Assembly (NCBI GenBank): GCA_002049495.1
Contig: LLYS01000002.1
Coordinates: 1-64,000, forward strand
Source: Epsilonproteobacteria bacterium tcs-49
Lineage (GTDB): Bacteria; Campylobacterota; Campylobacteria; Campylobacterales; Sulfurovaceae
Direction of reading: 5' to 3'
Length of the DNA stretch: 64,000 nt
The notes under the pieces were generated by a model. The model was not told the origin of the DNA and searched no databases. It was given only the letters and a program-made list of their open reading frames with translations. Positions 56,863 through 64,000 of this stretch are shown piece after piece. The first letter of the stretch is position 1. Each line of letters starts with the position of its first letter. A program made the translations under genes and the position numbers.

Positions 56863-57527
56863 TCGATCTTTTACGGCAATACTTCAAAGGCGGCTGGAAA
56901 CATTTTCTCAAAGTAAGTCTCGAGGGGATCTTTTGGCTGGCACCCATCGTCGCCATCTTGGCGGTGGTGTTTTGGCTCTACGGCAAGATCGATGCTTTAG
57001 TCGCTTTTTTGTTTCACGCCGTGGGGCTAAATCCGCAAAACAACATCTTTCTCTGGACGCTGCTGGGCGTCGCGCTGCTGGCACTTATCGCTTACGCCGT
57101 AGGCCACTTCATGGAGACGCGTTTTGGATATTTGACGGAAAAGCTTTTTTCCAAAATTCCGGGTTTTAAAACGATCAAGGATCTGGTAGGGATCTTTAAC
57201 TCCTCCAAAGCAGGAGAGAAAAAGGTACTTGTCGTAGCGATCAAAGGCTTTGCGTCGCAGGGGTACAATATCGGCTTGATGTATTCGCAAAAGGAAAGCA
57301 TTATCAAAGACCACTACACCGTCGTGCTTTCACAAACCCCGATCCCCAACGGCGGTTATATGTTTGAAGTGCATAAAGACGACATCTACGTCATCGAGGA
57401 AGCGACTTTTGATCACAATCTGCAGTATCTGCTTTCCATGGGGGTTAAAAGCATGAGTGAAATCGTCAAGATCCAACCCCGAAGCATGGAGGAGATGACA
57501 CCGCTGCAAAGGTATATCGGTGGCTAA
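56859..57527 (+). CDS. DUF502-family membrane protein
   Basis: A 222-residue inner-membrane protein with two helices, about 20-45 and 62-85, followed by a soluble domain. The KTIKDLVGIFNSSK segment and PNGGYMFEVHKDDIYVIE match DUF502. The function of the family is not established. It is overlapped by the thioesterase gene (4 bp) and by mscS (8 bp), so all three are co-translated. Confidence 0.82.
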   Translation: MIDLLRQYFKGGWKHFLKVSLEGIFWLAPIVAILAVVFWLYGKIDALVAFLFHAVGLNPQNNIFLWTLLGVALLALIAYAVGHFMETRFGYLTEKLFSKIPGFKTIKDLVGIFNSSKAGEKKVLVVAIKGFASQGYNIGLMYSQKESIIKDHYTVVLSQTPIPNGGYMFEVHKDDIYVIEEATFDHNLQYLLSMGVKSMSEIVKIQPRSMEEMTPLQRYIGG

Positions 57528-58374
57528 AGGTATCGGTATCGAAAAGCAGGTGAGCCAAGAGATTGAGCAGTTTCAAAGCCTCTACGATACGGTGATAGAG
57601 TTTTTCGTCACCTACAGCTTTCAAATCCTGGGGGCGCTGCTTATCATCGCCCTGGGCTGGTATGTTTCCAAAAAGCTGGCCAAATACGTAGAGCGTATTT
57701 GCCGCAAGTATGAGCTTGACGTCACCCTGACGAAGTATTTGGGCAACATCGTACGGCTGTTTATCTTCGTCGCCGCGGTGATCATCGCCCTGGGCAAGGT
57801 GGGCATCTCCATCACCCCCTTTGTCGCCGCTATCGGTGCGGCATCGCTGGGGGCGGGGCTCGCGCTGCAGGGGATGCTGGCCAACTACGGCGCGGGGCTT
57901 TCGATCATCCTGACGCGCCCCTTTGCGGTGGGCAATACCATCACCGTCGAAGGGGTTTCGGGCGTGGTAGAGGATATCCAGCTGGGGTATACGCTGCTGG
58001 CTACCGAAGACGGCGAACTGATCACTATCCCCAATAAACATATCATCGGGGAAGTACTGGTCAACTCCTTTGAGTACAAGATCGTCGAAAGTACGGTGGG
58101 GATCGATTACAAAGATGATCCAAAGCTAGCCGTAGCGGCTATCGAGGAGGTCCTTTCCGCCTTTGACCCCAAAGAGATCTCCATGGAGCTTAAAAGCCAG
58201 ATCGGAATCAAGGGTTTCGGGGATTTTGCCCTGGAGATCGAGTACCGTTACTGGGCGGCGACGAAAACCTACTTTGAAGTGCAGTACAGGGTCAATATGG
58301 CGATCTATGAAGCGTTCAAGGTCAGGGGGATCACCATCCCTTTCCCTACGCACAACCTGGTGCGTAAAGCTTAG
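57520..58374 (+). CDS. mscS: MscS-family mechanosensitive channel
   Basis: Small-conductance mechanosensitive channel of 284 residues. Three membrane segments are seen (about 30-50, 72-92 and 98-125). The third contains the pore-lining glycine/alanine pattern GAASLGAGLALQGMLANYGAG, followed by the beta domain with RPFAVGNTITVEGVSGVVEDI and ITIPNKHI. The start is GTG, inside the end of the DUF502 gene. It releases solutes under hypo-osmotic shock. Ends overlapping the radical SAM gene by 4 bp, convergent. Confidence 0.93.
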   Translation: MAKGIGIEKQVSQEIEQFQSLYDTVIEFFVTYSFQILGALLIIALGWYVSKKLAKYVERICRKYELDVTLTKYLGNIVRLFIFVAAVIIALGKVGISITPFVAAIGAASLGAGLALQGMLANYGAGLSIILTRPFAVGNTITVEGVSGVVEDIQLGYTLLATEDGELITIPNKHIIGEVLVNSFEYKIVESTVGIDYKDDPKLAVAAIEEVLSAFDPKEISMELKSQIGIKGFGDFALEIEYRYWAATKTYFEVQYRVNMAIYEAFKVRGITIPFPTHNLVRKA

Positions 58375-59321
58375 TAGATATACCCCGCTTTTTTCAAAGC
58401 CGCGCGGATATCGCGCATCTGCGTATAGTTGTCGCGGCACCATAACGGAGCGATGAGTGAAGGATCGTCAAACCCCGCGCTGACGCGCTGGACGCTGATG
58501 TGCTCGGGCTTCATCTTGATCGCTTCGACCAGCACCTTTAGGTAATCCTGCTTGCCGATGGGTGCAAACTCACCGTTTTTATACTGGTGCGCAAGCAGCG
58601 TGTTGTCCACCACATAGAGGGGATGGTACTTGACGGAGTCGATCCCCAGTTCATAGGATACGCGTGTGCTTTCAAGCATCATCTCCTTTGTTTCGCCGGG
58701 CAGGCCGTAGATCAGGTGTCCGCACACTTTCAAGCCGCGCTTTTTGGTTTTTGCGATCCACTCTTTGACGTTGGTGAAGTCGTGGCCGCGGTTGATGCGC
58801 TGCAGGGTTTCATCGTAGATCGATTGGATGCCGTACTCCAGCCACAGCTCCGTTTGCCTGTCCAACGCCTGCAGATAATCCAGCGTCTCTTCGGTGATGC
58901 TGTCCGTCCGCGTACCGATACTGAGCCCTACGGCGTCCTCAAGCTCCAAAGCCCTTTCATAAAGCGCTTTGAGCGTTTCAAAGGGAGCGTAGGAGTTGGT
59001 AAAAGATTGGAAATAGACGATAAATTTTTTTGCCCCGTACTTTTCCTGCAGGTGCGCTTTGGTTCGGTAGTACTGCGCTTCAAGCTGGGCGAGCTGTCGA
59101 TCCAGGTGGGGGTTTTGCTTTTGGGGGTGGAGATAAAACCGTTTATCGCTTTTGCCTATATTGGGACTGAACGAATCGTTAAGGCAGAAACTGCAGCCGC
59201 CCTTGGCCGCGGTTCCGTCGATGTTGGGGCAGGTAAAGCCCGAGATGCTGATCGGTACTTTGTACACTTTCGTACGGAACTTTCTGCGCAGGTACCTGCC
59301 AAAGGTGAAAACTTTTTTCAT
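58371..59321 (-). CDS. TIGR01212/YhcC-like radical SAM protein
   Basis: Radical SAM protein of 316 residues from the group of E. coli YhcC, whose reaction is not known. The cluster motif is an unusual long type: C (FTCPNIDG), then KGGCSFC, giving three cysteines with a widely separated first. YFQSFTNSYAP, LSIGTRTDSI and LEYGIQSIYDETLQRINRGHD are family hallmarks. Last gene of the minus-strand group after purF, three bases downstream of it. Confidence 0.88.
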   Translation of the reverse strand: MKKVFTFGRYLRRKFRTKVYKVPISISGFTCPNIDGTAAKGGCSFCLNDSFSPNIGKSDKRFYLHPQKQNPHLDRQLAQLEAQYYRTKAHLQEKYGAKKFIVYFQSFTNSYAPFETLKALYERALELEDAVGLSIGTRTDSITEETLDYLQALDRQTELWLEYGIQSIYDETLQRINRGHDFTNVKEWIAKTKKRGLKVCGHLIYGLPGETKEMMLESTRVSYELGIDSVKYHPLYVVDNTLLAHQYKNGEFAPIGKQDYLKVLVEAIKMKPEHISVQRVSAGFDDPSLIAPLWCRDNYTQMRDIRAALKKAGYIY

Positions 59322-59324
59322 ATA

Positions 59325-60659
59325 CTAATCGATAAAGTAGTTTCCATCAAAACTAACCAGCGAGTAGTTTTGATCCTTTCCTAAACTCTCTACCAAACCG
59401 TCTATGGACAGAAAGCCCAGACTGTCGGCTTGTACTTTTTGACAAATCTGCTCCAGGCTCATGTTGGCGCTGATAAGCTCTTCGTAGCTCGGGGTGTCGA
59501 TTCCGTAGCGGCAGGGGTGTTTGATCTGCGGGGACGCCAGGCGCATATGCACCTCTTTGGCTCCCGCATCTTTAAGCATCTTCACGATCTGGTTGGCCGT
59601 GGTACCGCGCACGAGCGAATCGTCCACGATGGCGATGCGTTTGCCCTTGATCAAATTCTGGATGGGGGAAAGTTTGAGCTTTACCTTCAAATCCCGGATC
59701 TCCTGGGTAGGTTCGATGAAGGTTCGGCCCACGTAGTGGTTGCGCACGATCCCCATCTCAAAGGGTACGCCCAGCCCCTTCGCGTATCCCTTGGCCGAAG
59801 CCACGCCGCTGTCGGGAACGGGCAGGACCAGATCCACGTCGCAGGGTTGCTCTTTCGCCAGAATTTCACCCATTTTCAAGCGGGTTTCATAGACGTTTTT
59901 GCCGTCGATGACGCTGTCGGGTCTGGCAAAGTAGATATATTCAAACGCACAGGGCCTGAAATCGGGTTCGCCGAACTGGATACTGGTGGGTTCTTGCCCC
60001 TTTTCAAAGATCAGCATCTCTCCGGGGCGAACGTCGCGGATAAACTCCGCTCCCACAAGGTCAAAGGCACAGGTTTCACTGGCGATCATGTAGCCGCCGT
60101 CGGGGAGCTTCGCCATGCTCAGCGGGCGTACGCCGTAGCGGTCGCGGATGACGAACATTTTGCTGCGGCTTTGGATGAGCAGGTTATACGCCCCCTTGAT
60201 CCGGTCGATCGTCTCCATGATGCGATCTTGCAAACTCTCCTTTTTGCTCTTGGCGATCAGGTGGATGATATTTTCCGTATCCATAAAGGATTGAAAGATG
60301 GCACCCTTATCGATCAAATCCTGGCGTACTTCGTTTTTATTGACCAGGTTGCCGTTGTGGACCACGGAGATCTCTCCCAGGCTGTATCTGGCAAATACCG
60401 GTTGCGCGTCGAGGATAGAATCGTCGCCCGCTGTGGAGTAGCGGTTGTGCCCTACGGCCATATCGCCCCTGAGGACGTTAAACGCCTCCTCGTCAAAAAC
60501 TTCCGTGACGAGCCCTTTGCCTTTGATCGTGTGAAGCTTCTCGTTTTCACTTGTCGTAATTCCCGTGGCTTCCTGTCCCCGGTGCTGCATGGCAAACAGA
60601 CCGTAATACGCCAATTTCGACGCGCGGGGGGAATCAAATACGCCTACTACTGCACACAT
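59325..60659 (-). CDS. purF: Amidophosphoribosyltransferase PurF
   Basis: First committed enzyme of purine synthesis, making phosphoribosylamine from PRPP and glutamine. The 444-residue protein begins MCAVVGVFD with the nucleophile C2 of the Ntn-type glutaminase. It has HRGQEATGI, AVGHNRYSTAG and the PRPP-binding loop RIAIVDDSLVRGTT. No cysteine cluster typical of the Fe-S-containing PurF is evident at the C-terminus. Two bases separate it from dapB upstream. Confidence 0.96.
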   Translation of the reverse strand: MCAVVGVFDSPRASKLAYYGLFAMQHRGQEATGITTSENEKLHTIKGKGLVTEVFDEEAFNVLRGDMAVGHNRYSTAGDDSILDAQPVFARYSLGEISVVHNGNLVNKNEVRQDLIDKGAIFQSFMDTENIIHLIAKSKKESLQDRIMETIDRIKGAYNLLIQSRSKMFVIRDRYGVRPLSMAKLPDGGYMIASETCAFDLVGAEFIRDVRPGEMLIFEKGQEPTSIQFGEPDFRPCAFEYIYFARPDSVIDGKNVYETRLKMGEILAKEQPCDVDLVLPVPDSGVASAKGYAKGLGVPFEMGIVRNHYVGRTFIEPTQEIRDLKVKLKLSPIQNLIKGKRIAIVDDSLVRGTTANQIVKMLKDAGAKEVHMRLASPQIKHPCRYGIDTPSYEELISANMSLEQICQKVQADSLGFLSIDGLVESLGKDQNYSLVSFDGNYFID

Positions 60660-60660
60660 G

Positions 60661-61431
60661 TTATATTCCTAAACAGTCGTTCATACTGTATAAACCGTTG
60701 TCCTGGTTTACCAGCCATTTGGCAACCTTGATCGCACCTTTGGCAAAGGTGTCGCGGCTGGTCGCGGTGTGGGAGAGTTCGATAAACTCCCCGTCGTTAT
60801 AAAAACCGACGGTATGCTTACCCACGATATCTCCGCCGCGCAGGCTCATTACCGCGATCTCATCCTTGCTGCGCTCGCCGATATGGCCGCTTCTGCCGCT
60901 GACGCGTACCTCGTCGAGATCGAGATCACGCCCCTTGGCCGCGTGTTCTGCCAGGGTCAAAGCAGTGCCGCTGGGGGCATCCACTTTGTGCTTATGGTGC
61001 ATTTCAACGATTTCGATATCAAACTCGTCAAGTTTGCCCGAGACGTCCTGTACCAGCTTTTTCAGCAAGGCGATGCCCAGGCTCATGTTGGTGGCGTAGA
61101 GTACGGGCATCTTTTTTGAAGCCTCTTCGATGAGATTCATCTGGTGCTCGTTCAAGCCCGTCGTCGCGATCACAAGCGGTCTGGGGTGGGAGTTGATCGC
61201 CTCTTCAAGCATCTTCTCCGTCGCTTCGGGAAGGGAGAAGTCGATCACCACGTCACACCCTTCAAGCATCGTTTCAATTTTATTGGTCACAAGCGCGGAT
61301 CCGGGAACGGAAAAATCCAGCTCCTCGCGCACGAAGATCGATCCGATATCGGCTTGCTCATCTGCTTTTAAAAGGTCGACGATCCGTCGTCCCACACGTC
61401 CCGTCGCACCGAATACTCCTACATTTACCAT
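60661..61431 (-). CDS. dapB: 4-hydroxy-tetrahydrodipicolinate reductase DapB
   Basis: NAD(P)H reductase in lysine and meso-diaminopimelate synthesis, which also feeds peptidoglycan. The 256-residue protein has the Rossmann motif VFGATGRVGR near the start. The active-site segment EMHHKHKVDAPSGTAL contains the catalytic histidines and lysine. It sits three bases after trxB and two before purF, so the group is one transcript. Confidence 0.96.
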   Translation of the reverse strand: MVNVGVFGATGRVGRRIVDLLKADEQADIGSIFVREELDFSVPGSALVTNKIETMLEGCDVVIDFSLPEATEKMLEEAINSHPRPLVIATTGLNEHQMNLIEEASKKMPVLYATNMSLGIALLKKLVQDVSGKLDEFDIEIVEMHHKHKVDAPSGTALTLAEHAAKGRDLDLDEVRVSGRSGHIGERSKDEIAVMSLRGGDIVGKHTVGFYNDGEFIELSHTATSRDTFAKGAIKVAKWLVNQDNGLYSMNDCLGI

Positions 61432-61434
61432 CGT

Positions 61435-62358
61435 TTAATGTCCTTCTACGTAACTGATTGCCGATAGTGCCGCCGTCGCGCCGTCGCCGGCTGCGCACAC
61501 TACCTGTTTTGCAGCGTCCTCACGAACGTCGCCGGCTGCGAAAAGTCCGTCTACCGAGGTGCGCATCTTCAGATCCACTCTCACTTCTCCCCAGTTGTTC
61601 ACGTCACACAGGAAACCGCCTTCGTTCTTGAGTACACTATTGTTGACATCATACCCAACGAAGATAAAAATCCCCATAGCATCTACATCTACACTGCCCT
61701 CTTTAGTTTCCACTTTTACTCCGGTCACGCCCATCTTGTCGCCGACGATCTCTTCGACGGTGGATTCAAGGAGCAGTTCGATCTTGTCGTTTTCCTTGAC
61801 GCGTTCGATCGTCGCCGGGCTGGCGCGGAAACCGTCTCTTCTGTGTACGAGGGTGACTTTGGAGCAGATTTTTGCCAGGTAGAGAGCTTCCTCCAGTGCC
61901 GTATCGCCGCCGCCTACGACGACGACCTCTTTCTCTTTATAAAAGAAACCGTCGCAGGTCGCGCAGTAGCTCACACCCTTGCCCGTAAACTCCTCCTCAC
62001 CTTTGAGCCCCGCTTTTCTGGGGTTGCTGCCGGTGCATACGAGCACGCTTTTGGCTTCGACCGTTTCGCTGCCGGTGTCGAGCAAAAAGGTATCGCCGTC
62101 TTTGGAAATCTTCTGGATCTCGACCATCTCATGCTTCAAGCCGAATCTCTGGCACTGCTCGGGCCATTTTTCCATCAGTTCGATCCCGCTGACCACGTCG
62201 CTGACGCCGGGGTAGTTTTCGATTTCGCTGCTTTGGGTGATCTGGCCGCCGGGCATCCCCTTTTCAAACATAACTACGTTTTTTAAACCGCCGCGCGTGG
62301 CATAGAGTCCCGCGGTCAAGCCTGCCGGCCCGCCGCCTACGATTGCTAAATCTAACAT
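61435..62358 (-). CDS. trxB: Thioredoxin reductase
   Basis: FAD/NADPH enzyme that reduces thioredoxin. The 307-residue protein has the FAD motif [14 protein letters not shown] and the redox-active CATC in [11 protein letters not shown]. The NADPH motif [12 protein letters not shown] and a closing [11 protein letters not shown] are present. It is close to trxA (62.8 kb) with a hypothetical gene between, in one minus-strand run. Confidence 0.96.
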   Translation of the reverse strand: MLDLAIVGGGPAGLTAGLYATRGGLKNVVMFEKGMPGGQITQSSEIENYPGVSDVVSGIELMEKWPEQCQRFGLKHEMVEIQKISKDGDTFLLDTGSETVEAKSVLVCTGSNPRKAGLKGEEEFTGKGVSYCATCDGFFYKEKEVVVVGGGDTALEEALYLAKICSKVTLVHRRDGFRASPATIERVKENDKIELLLESTVEEIVGDKMGVTGVKVETKEGSVDVDAMGIFIFVGYDVNNSVLKNEGGFLCDVNNWGEVRVDLKMRTSVDGLFAAGDVREDAAKQVVCAAGDGATAALSAISYVEGH

Positions 62359-62367
62359 CTGTCTCTC

Positions 62368-62817
62368 CTAGTTCAGGGTGTATAGCTGGCTGTCCTGCTT
62401 ATACAGCCCCTGATCGTTGATTTTTTTGATTAGAAAAAAAGTTGGAACTTCCCTGACGGCAAACCTATGGATAAGTTTAAGCATCGTATTAGTGCCTGCC
62501 GTCAAGAAAGTGACATCTCCCTCTTTGCCGCGTTTTTGCAAAAAGATATCGATGGCGATCACGGGGACGCCGATCTCTCTTTTTTCCAGAATTTTATCAA
62601 AATTTTTCATTTTTGAACTATAGATGATCACTCCGTACCGCTGCTTATGCGGAATAAAGATATCATTTTTGCCGTACAGGACGGTTTTTTTAAAGTCGAA
62701 AAAATTATATTGAGAAAATTTGAAATTATAGTAAGCAAAGGCCGATGCGATCATCGCAGCCCCGAAAAAAGAGGAGAAAACCAGAGAAAGAGAAAATCTG
62801 CCGTTTCTCCTTCTCAT
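62368..62817 (-). CDS. Hypothetical membrane-anchored protein with a thioredoxin-like end
   Basis: A 149-residue protein I cannot name. It has an N-terminal membrane helix (about 8-30) and an exported or cytosolic domain. The domain has strand segments YGVIIYSSK and VPVIAIDIF, and ends with VREVPTFFLIKK, which resembles the cis-proline strand of thioredoxins (RSIPTIIFM in the neighbouring TrxA). It contains no cysteine at all, so it cannot be a thiol oxidoreductase. The gene lies between trxB (9 bp) and trxA (7 bp) in the same orientation, so a link with the thioredoxin system is plausible but unproven. Confidence 0.6.
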   Translation of the reverse strand: MRRRNGRFSLSLVFSSFFGAAMIASAFAYYNFKFSQYNFFDFKKTVLYGKNDIFIPHKQRYGVIIYSSKMKNFDKILEKREIGVPVIAIDIFLQKRGKEGDVTFLTAGTNTMLKLIHRFAVREVPTFFLIKKINDQGLYKQDSQLYTLN

Positions 62818-62824
62818 CGGCTGT

Positions 62825-63145
62825 TTAGCCTAGCAATGCGTCGATTTTTTCGGCAAGTGCCTGTTTGGAGGACGCTCCCACCATCTGATCGGCAACTTCG
62901 CCATCTTTCATGAAGATGATCGTAGGGATACTTCTGACGCCGAACTTGACCGCCAATTCCTGCTCTTCGTCGGTGTTGACTTTACAAATTTTCGCTTTTC
63001 CTTCGTAATCGGCCGCCAACTCTTCGATTACCGGTGAAAGCATTCTACAAGGTCCGCACCACGGTGCCCAGAAATCTACCAGTGCGACACCCTCTTTTGT
63101 GGTATCTTCGAAATTTGCTGCAGTTAAATCGATATATTTACCCAT
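62825..63145 (-). CDS. trxA: Thioredoxin
   Basis: Small thiol-disulfide reductant of 106 residues. The active site is WCGPC (C30 and C33) within DFWAPWCGPCRML, and the cis-proline segment is RSIPTIIFM. No signal peptide, so cytosolic. It is the first gene of the minus-strand group with the hypothetical gene, trxB, dapB, purF and the radical SAM gene. It is a likely electron donor, for example for ribonucleotide reductase and peroxiredoxins, but no such partner is in the window. Confidence 0.97.
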   Translation of the reverse strand: MGKYIDLTAANFEDTTKEGVALVDFWAPWCGPCRMLSPVIEELAADYEGKAKICKVNTDEEQELAVKFGVRSIPTIIFMKDGEVADQMVGASSKQALAEKIDALLG

Positions 63146-63345
63146 CTTTGAAATCCTTTTTTTGTTAGATATGCCAAATTATACTCCGTATAAACTTAAA
63201 CTGACGTTAGATAAAGAAGTATTTAGGACTAATTTTATCTTAAATATTTTTCTGCTACAATTTTTCCGAAGCACGGCCAGATTGAGCCGCTGCGACCTAT
63301 TAAAGTTTTAGCAAACGGGTAAGATCAATTATAAAAGGATAAACC

Positions 63346-63717
63346 ATGATGATGGAACAGATGCCGCAACCGGCATATTACATTTTTAAGTGCCAGCAGT
63401 CGGCTCCTCCGGGGATGCCCAAACCAAGCTGTGTGACCCCTGAAAGCCAGGACCTTTTCCAGTATATGGCGGGCAAACTGATGGAAAAAGGGATTGTGCA
63501 AACGGTGCAGCCGGTACAGACAAGCTGTCTGAACAGATGCCAGCAGGGACCGGTCATGCTTATAGAACCGGGTCACCATATGTATGTAAATTTAGATAAA
63601 GAAAAAATTGATAAAATTATAGATCAACATTTAATAGGCGGAGAGCCTGTAAGCGAATACCTGATTTCCGAGCAGATGTGGGGCGAACCCATCGATCCCA
63701 AAGAGGTCGCTCGGTAA
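63346..63717 (+). CDS. Thioredoxin-like 2Fe-2S ferredoxin-domain protein
   Basis: A 123-residue soluble protein with four cysteines in the spacing of thioredoxin-fold 2Fe-2S ferredoxins: C16 and C29, then C61 and C65 (TSCLNRCQQGP). This matches the family known from NuoE and Aquifex ferredoxin. The final part binds no further cofactor visible in the sequence. The start has AAAGGA upstream; a second ATG is one codon downstream. It lies 42 bp before panD in the same orientation. Partner enzymes are unknown. Confidence 0.8.
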   Translation: MMMEQMPQPAYYIFKCQQSAPPGMPKPSCVTPESQDLFQYMAGKLMEKGIVQTVQPVQTSCLNRCQQGPVMLIEPGHHMYVNLDKEKIDKIIDQHLIGGEPVSEYLISEQMWGEPIDPKEVAR

Positions 63718-63759
63718 GGTACGCAATAAAGATGAAGCAGGAATAAAGGAAATACAATC

Positions 63760-64000
63760 ATGACAGTCGAGATGCTATACAGCAAGATCCACAGAGCCAC
63801 CGTAACCGATGCGAATCTCAATTACGTCGGCTCTATTACCGTAGATGAAGAGCTGCTAGAAGCATCGAAGCTGCGAGTCGGGCAGAAAGTAGAGATTGTA
63901 AATATCAACAACGGGGAGCGCTTTAGTACCTATACGATCAAAGGTCCCCGCGGCAATAAAGATATCTGTCTCAACGGCGCTGCGGCCAGAAAGGTGCAGC
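63760..64000 (+). CDS. panD: Aspartate 1-decarboxylase PanD (partial at window end)
   Basis: Pyruvoyl enzyme that makes beta-alanine for pantothenate and coenzyme A. The frame from the ATG at 63760 is open to the window end and encodes the first 80 residues. It starts [19 protein letters not shown]. The self-cleavage site G24-S25 lies in [10 protein letters not shown], where cleavage creates the pyruvoyl group. [12 protein letters not shown] and NGAAARKV are family signatures. The 3' end of about 35 codons lies outside. The start follows AAAGGA. Confidence 0.93.
   Translation, partial: MTVEMLYSKIHRATVTDANLNYVGSITVDEELLEASKLRVGQKVEIVNINNGERFSTYTIKGPRGNKDICLNGAAARKVQ

Noticed and set aside
59430-60731. 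433-codon plus-strand open frame
   Set aside because: Antisense to purF, which has its full catalytic motifs.

Overview
The window is one contiguous chromosomal stretch of a free-living bacterium of the Campylobacterota (former Epsilonproteobacteria). The lineage call rests on gene content and order that I recognise from memory, not on a search. The markers are a CosR/HsrA-type regulator between folB and a ferredoxin plus Ppx/GppA gene, a recA-eno-ftsB-like-AMIN-aroK run, fliQ directly followed by murB, a futalosine-pathway menaquinone gene, a DUF3373 porin, and a ribosomal cluster without rpmD (L30). Sulfurimonas or Sulfurovum relatives are a reasonable guess; I cannot name the species.

Layout. 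1-360: tail of an rRNA operon (5S) and tRNA-Phe. 0.4-7.6 kb: rimO-tilS, convergent addA, an orphan lipoprotein, rplM-rpsI and a YceI protein. 7.6-10.2 kb (minus): mqnD-fliQ-murB and mdaB. 10.4-18.3 kb (plus): recA, eno, an FtsB-like protein, an AMIN protein, aroK, folB, then a CosR-type regulator with a histidine kinase, ferredoxin and ppx. 18.3-22.1 kb (minus): a secreted nuclease-like protein, the porin and a cytochrome-like protein without a haem motif. 22.3-30.5 kb: a flavin disulfide reductase facing recQ-mtfA-queF-degenerate GGDEF/EAL-gyrB. 30.6-42.5 kb: rpsU, a response-regulator diguanylate cyclase, pyrC-MFS, a DUF748 protein, a phospholipase A with a Sel1 repeat, SUI1-purT, a chemoreceptor and an AAA ATPase. 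42.5-56.4 kb: the S10-spc-alpha ribosomal cluster with secY, map, infA and rpoA. 56.4-64 kb: thioesterase-DUF502-mscS, then (minus) radical SAM-purF-dapB-trxB-hypothetical-trxA, and finally a 2Fe-2S ferredoxin-like gene and the start of panD.

How it works together. Most genes are housekeeping: translation, replication and repair, purine, pyrimidine, lysine, shikimate and folate synthesis, and thiol redox. The region is compact. Genes abut or overlap, many convergent pairs overlap at their 3' ends, and no gene-free stretch exceeds 300 bp. The largest gap (290 bp between infA and rpmJ) holds a terminator formed across the infA stop codon and at least one promoter, so the alpha operon is probably transcribed separately. 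An extended -10 element (TGnTAtAAT-like) recurs upstream of many transcription units.

I see no phage, insertion sequence, CRISPR array or defence island. The most interesting points are the sensor kinase next to a CosR/HsrA-type regulator that is an orphan elsewhere, the inverted repeat that encodes both C-termini of a convergent gene pair, the cysteine-free thioredoxin-like protein between trxB and trxA, the degenerate c-di-GMP protein beside gyrB, and the Sel1-phospholipase fusion.
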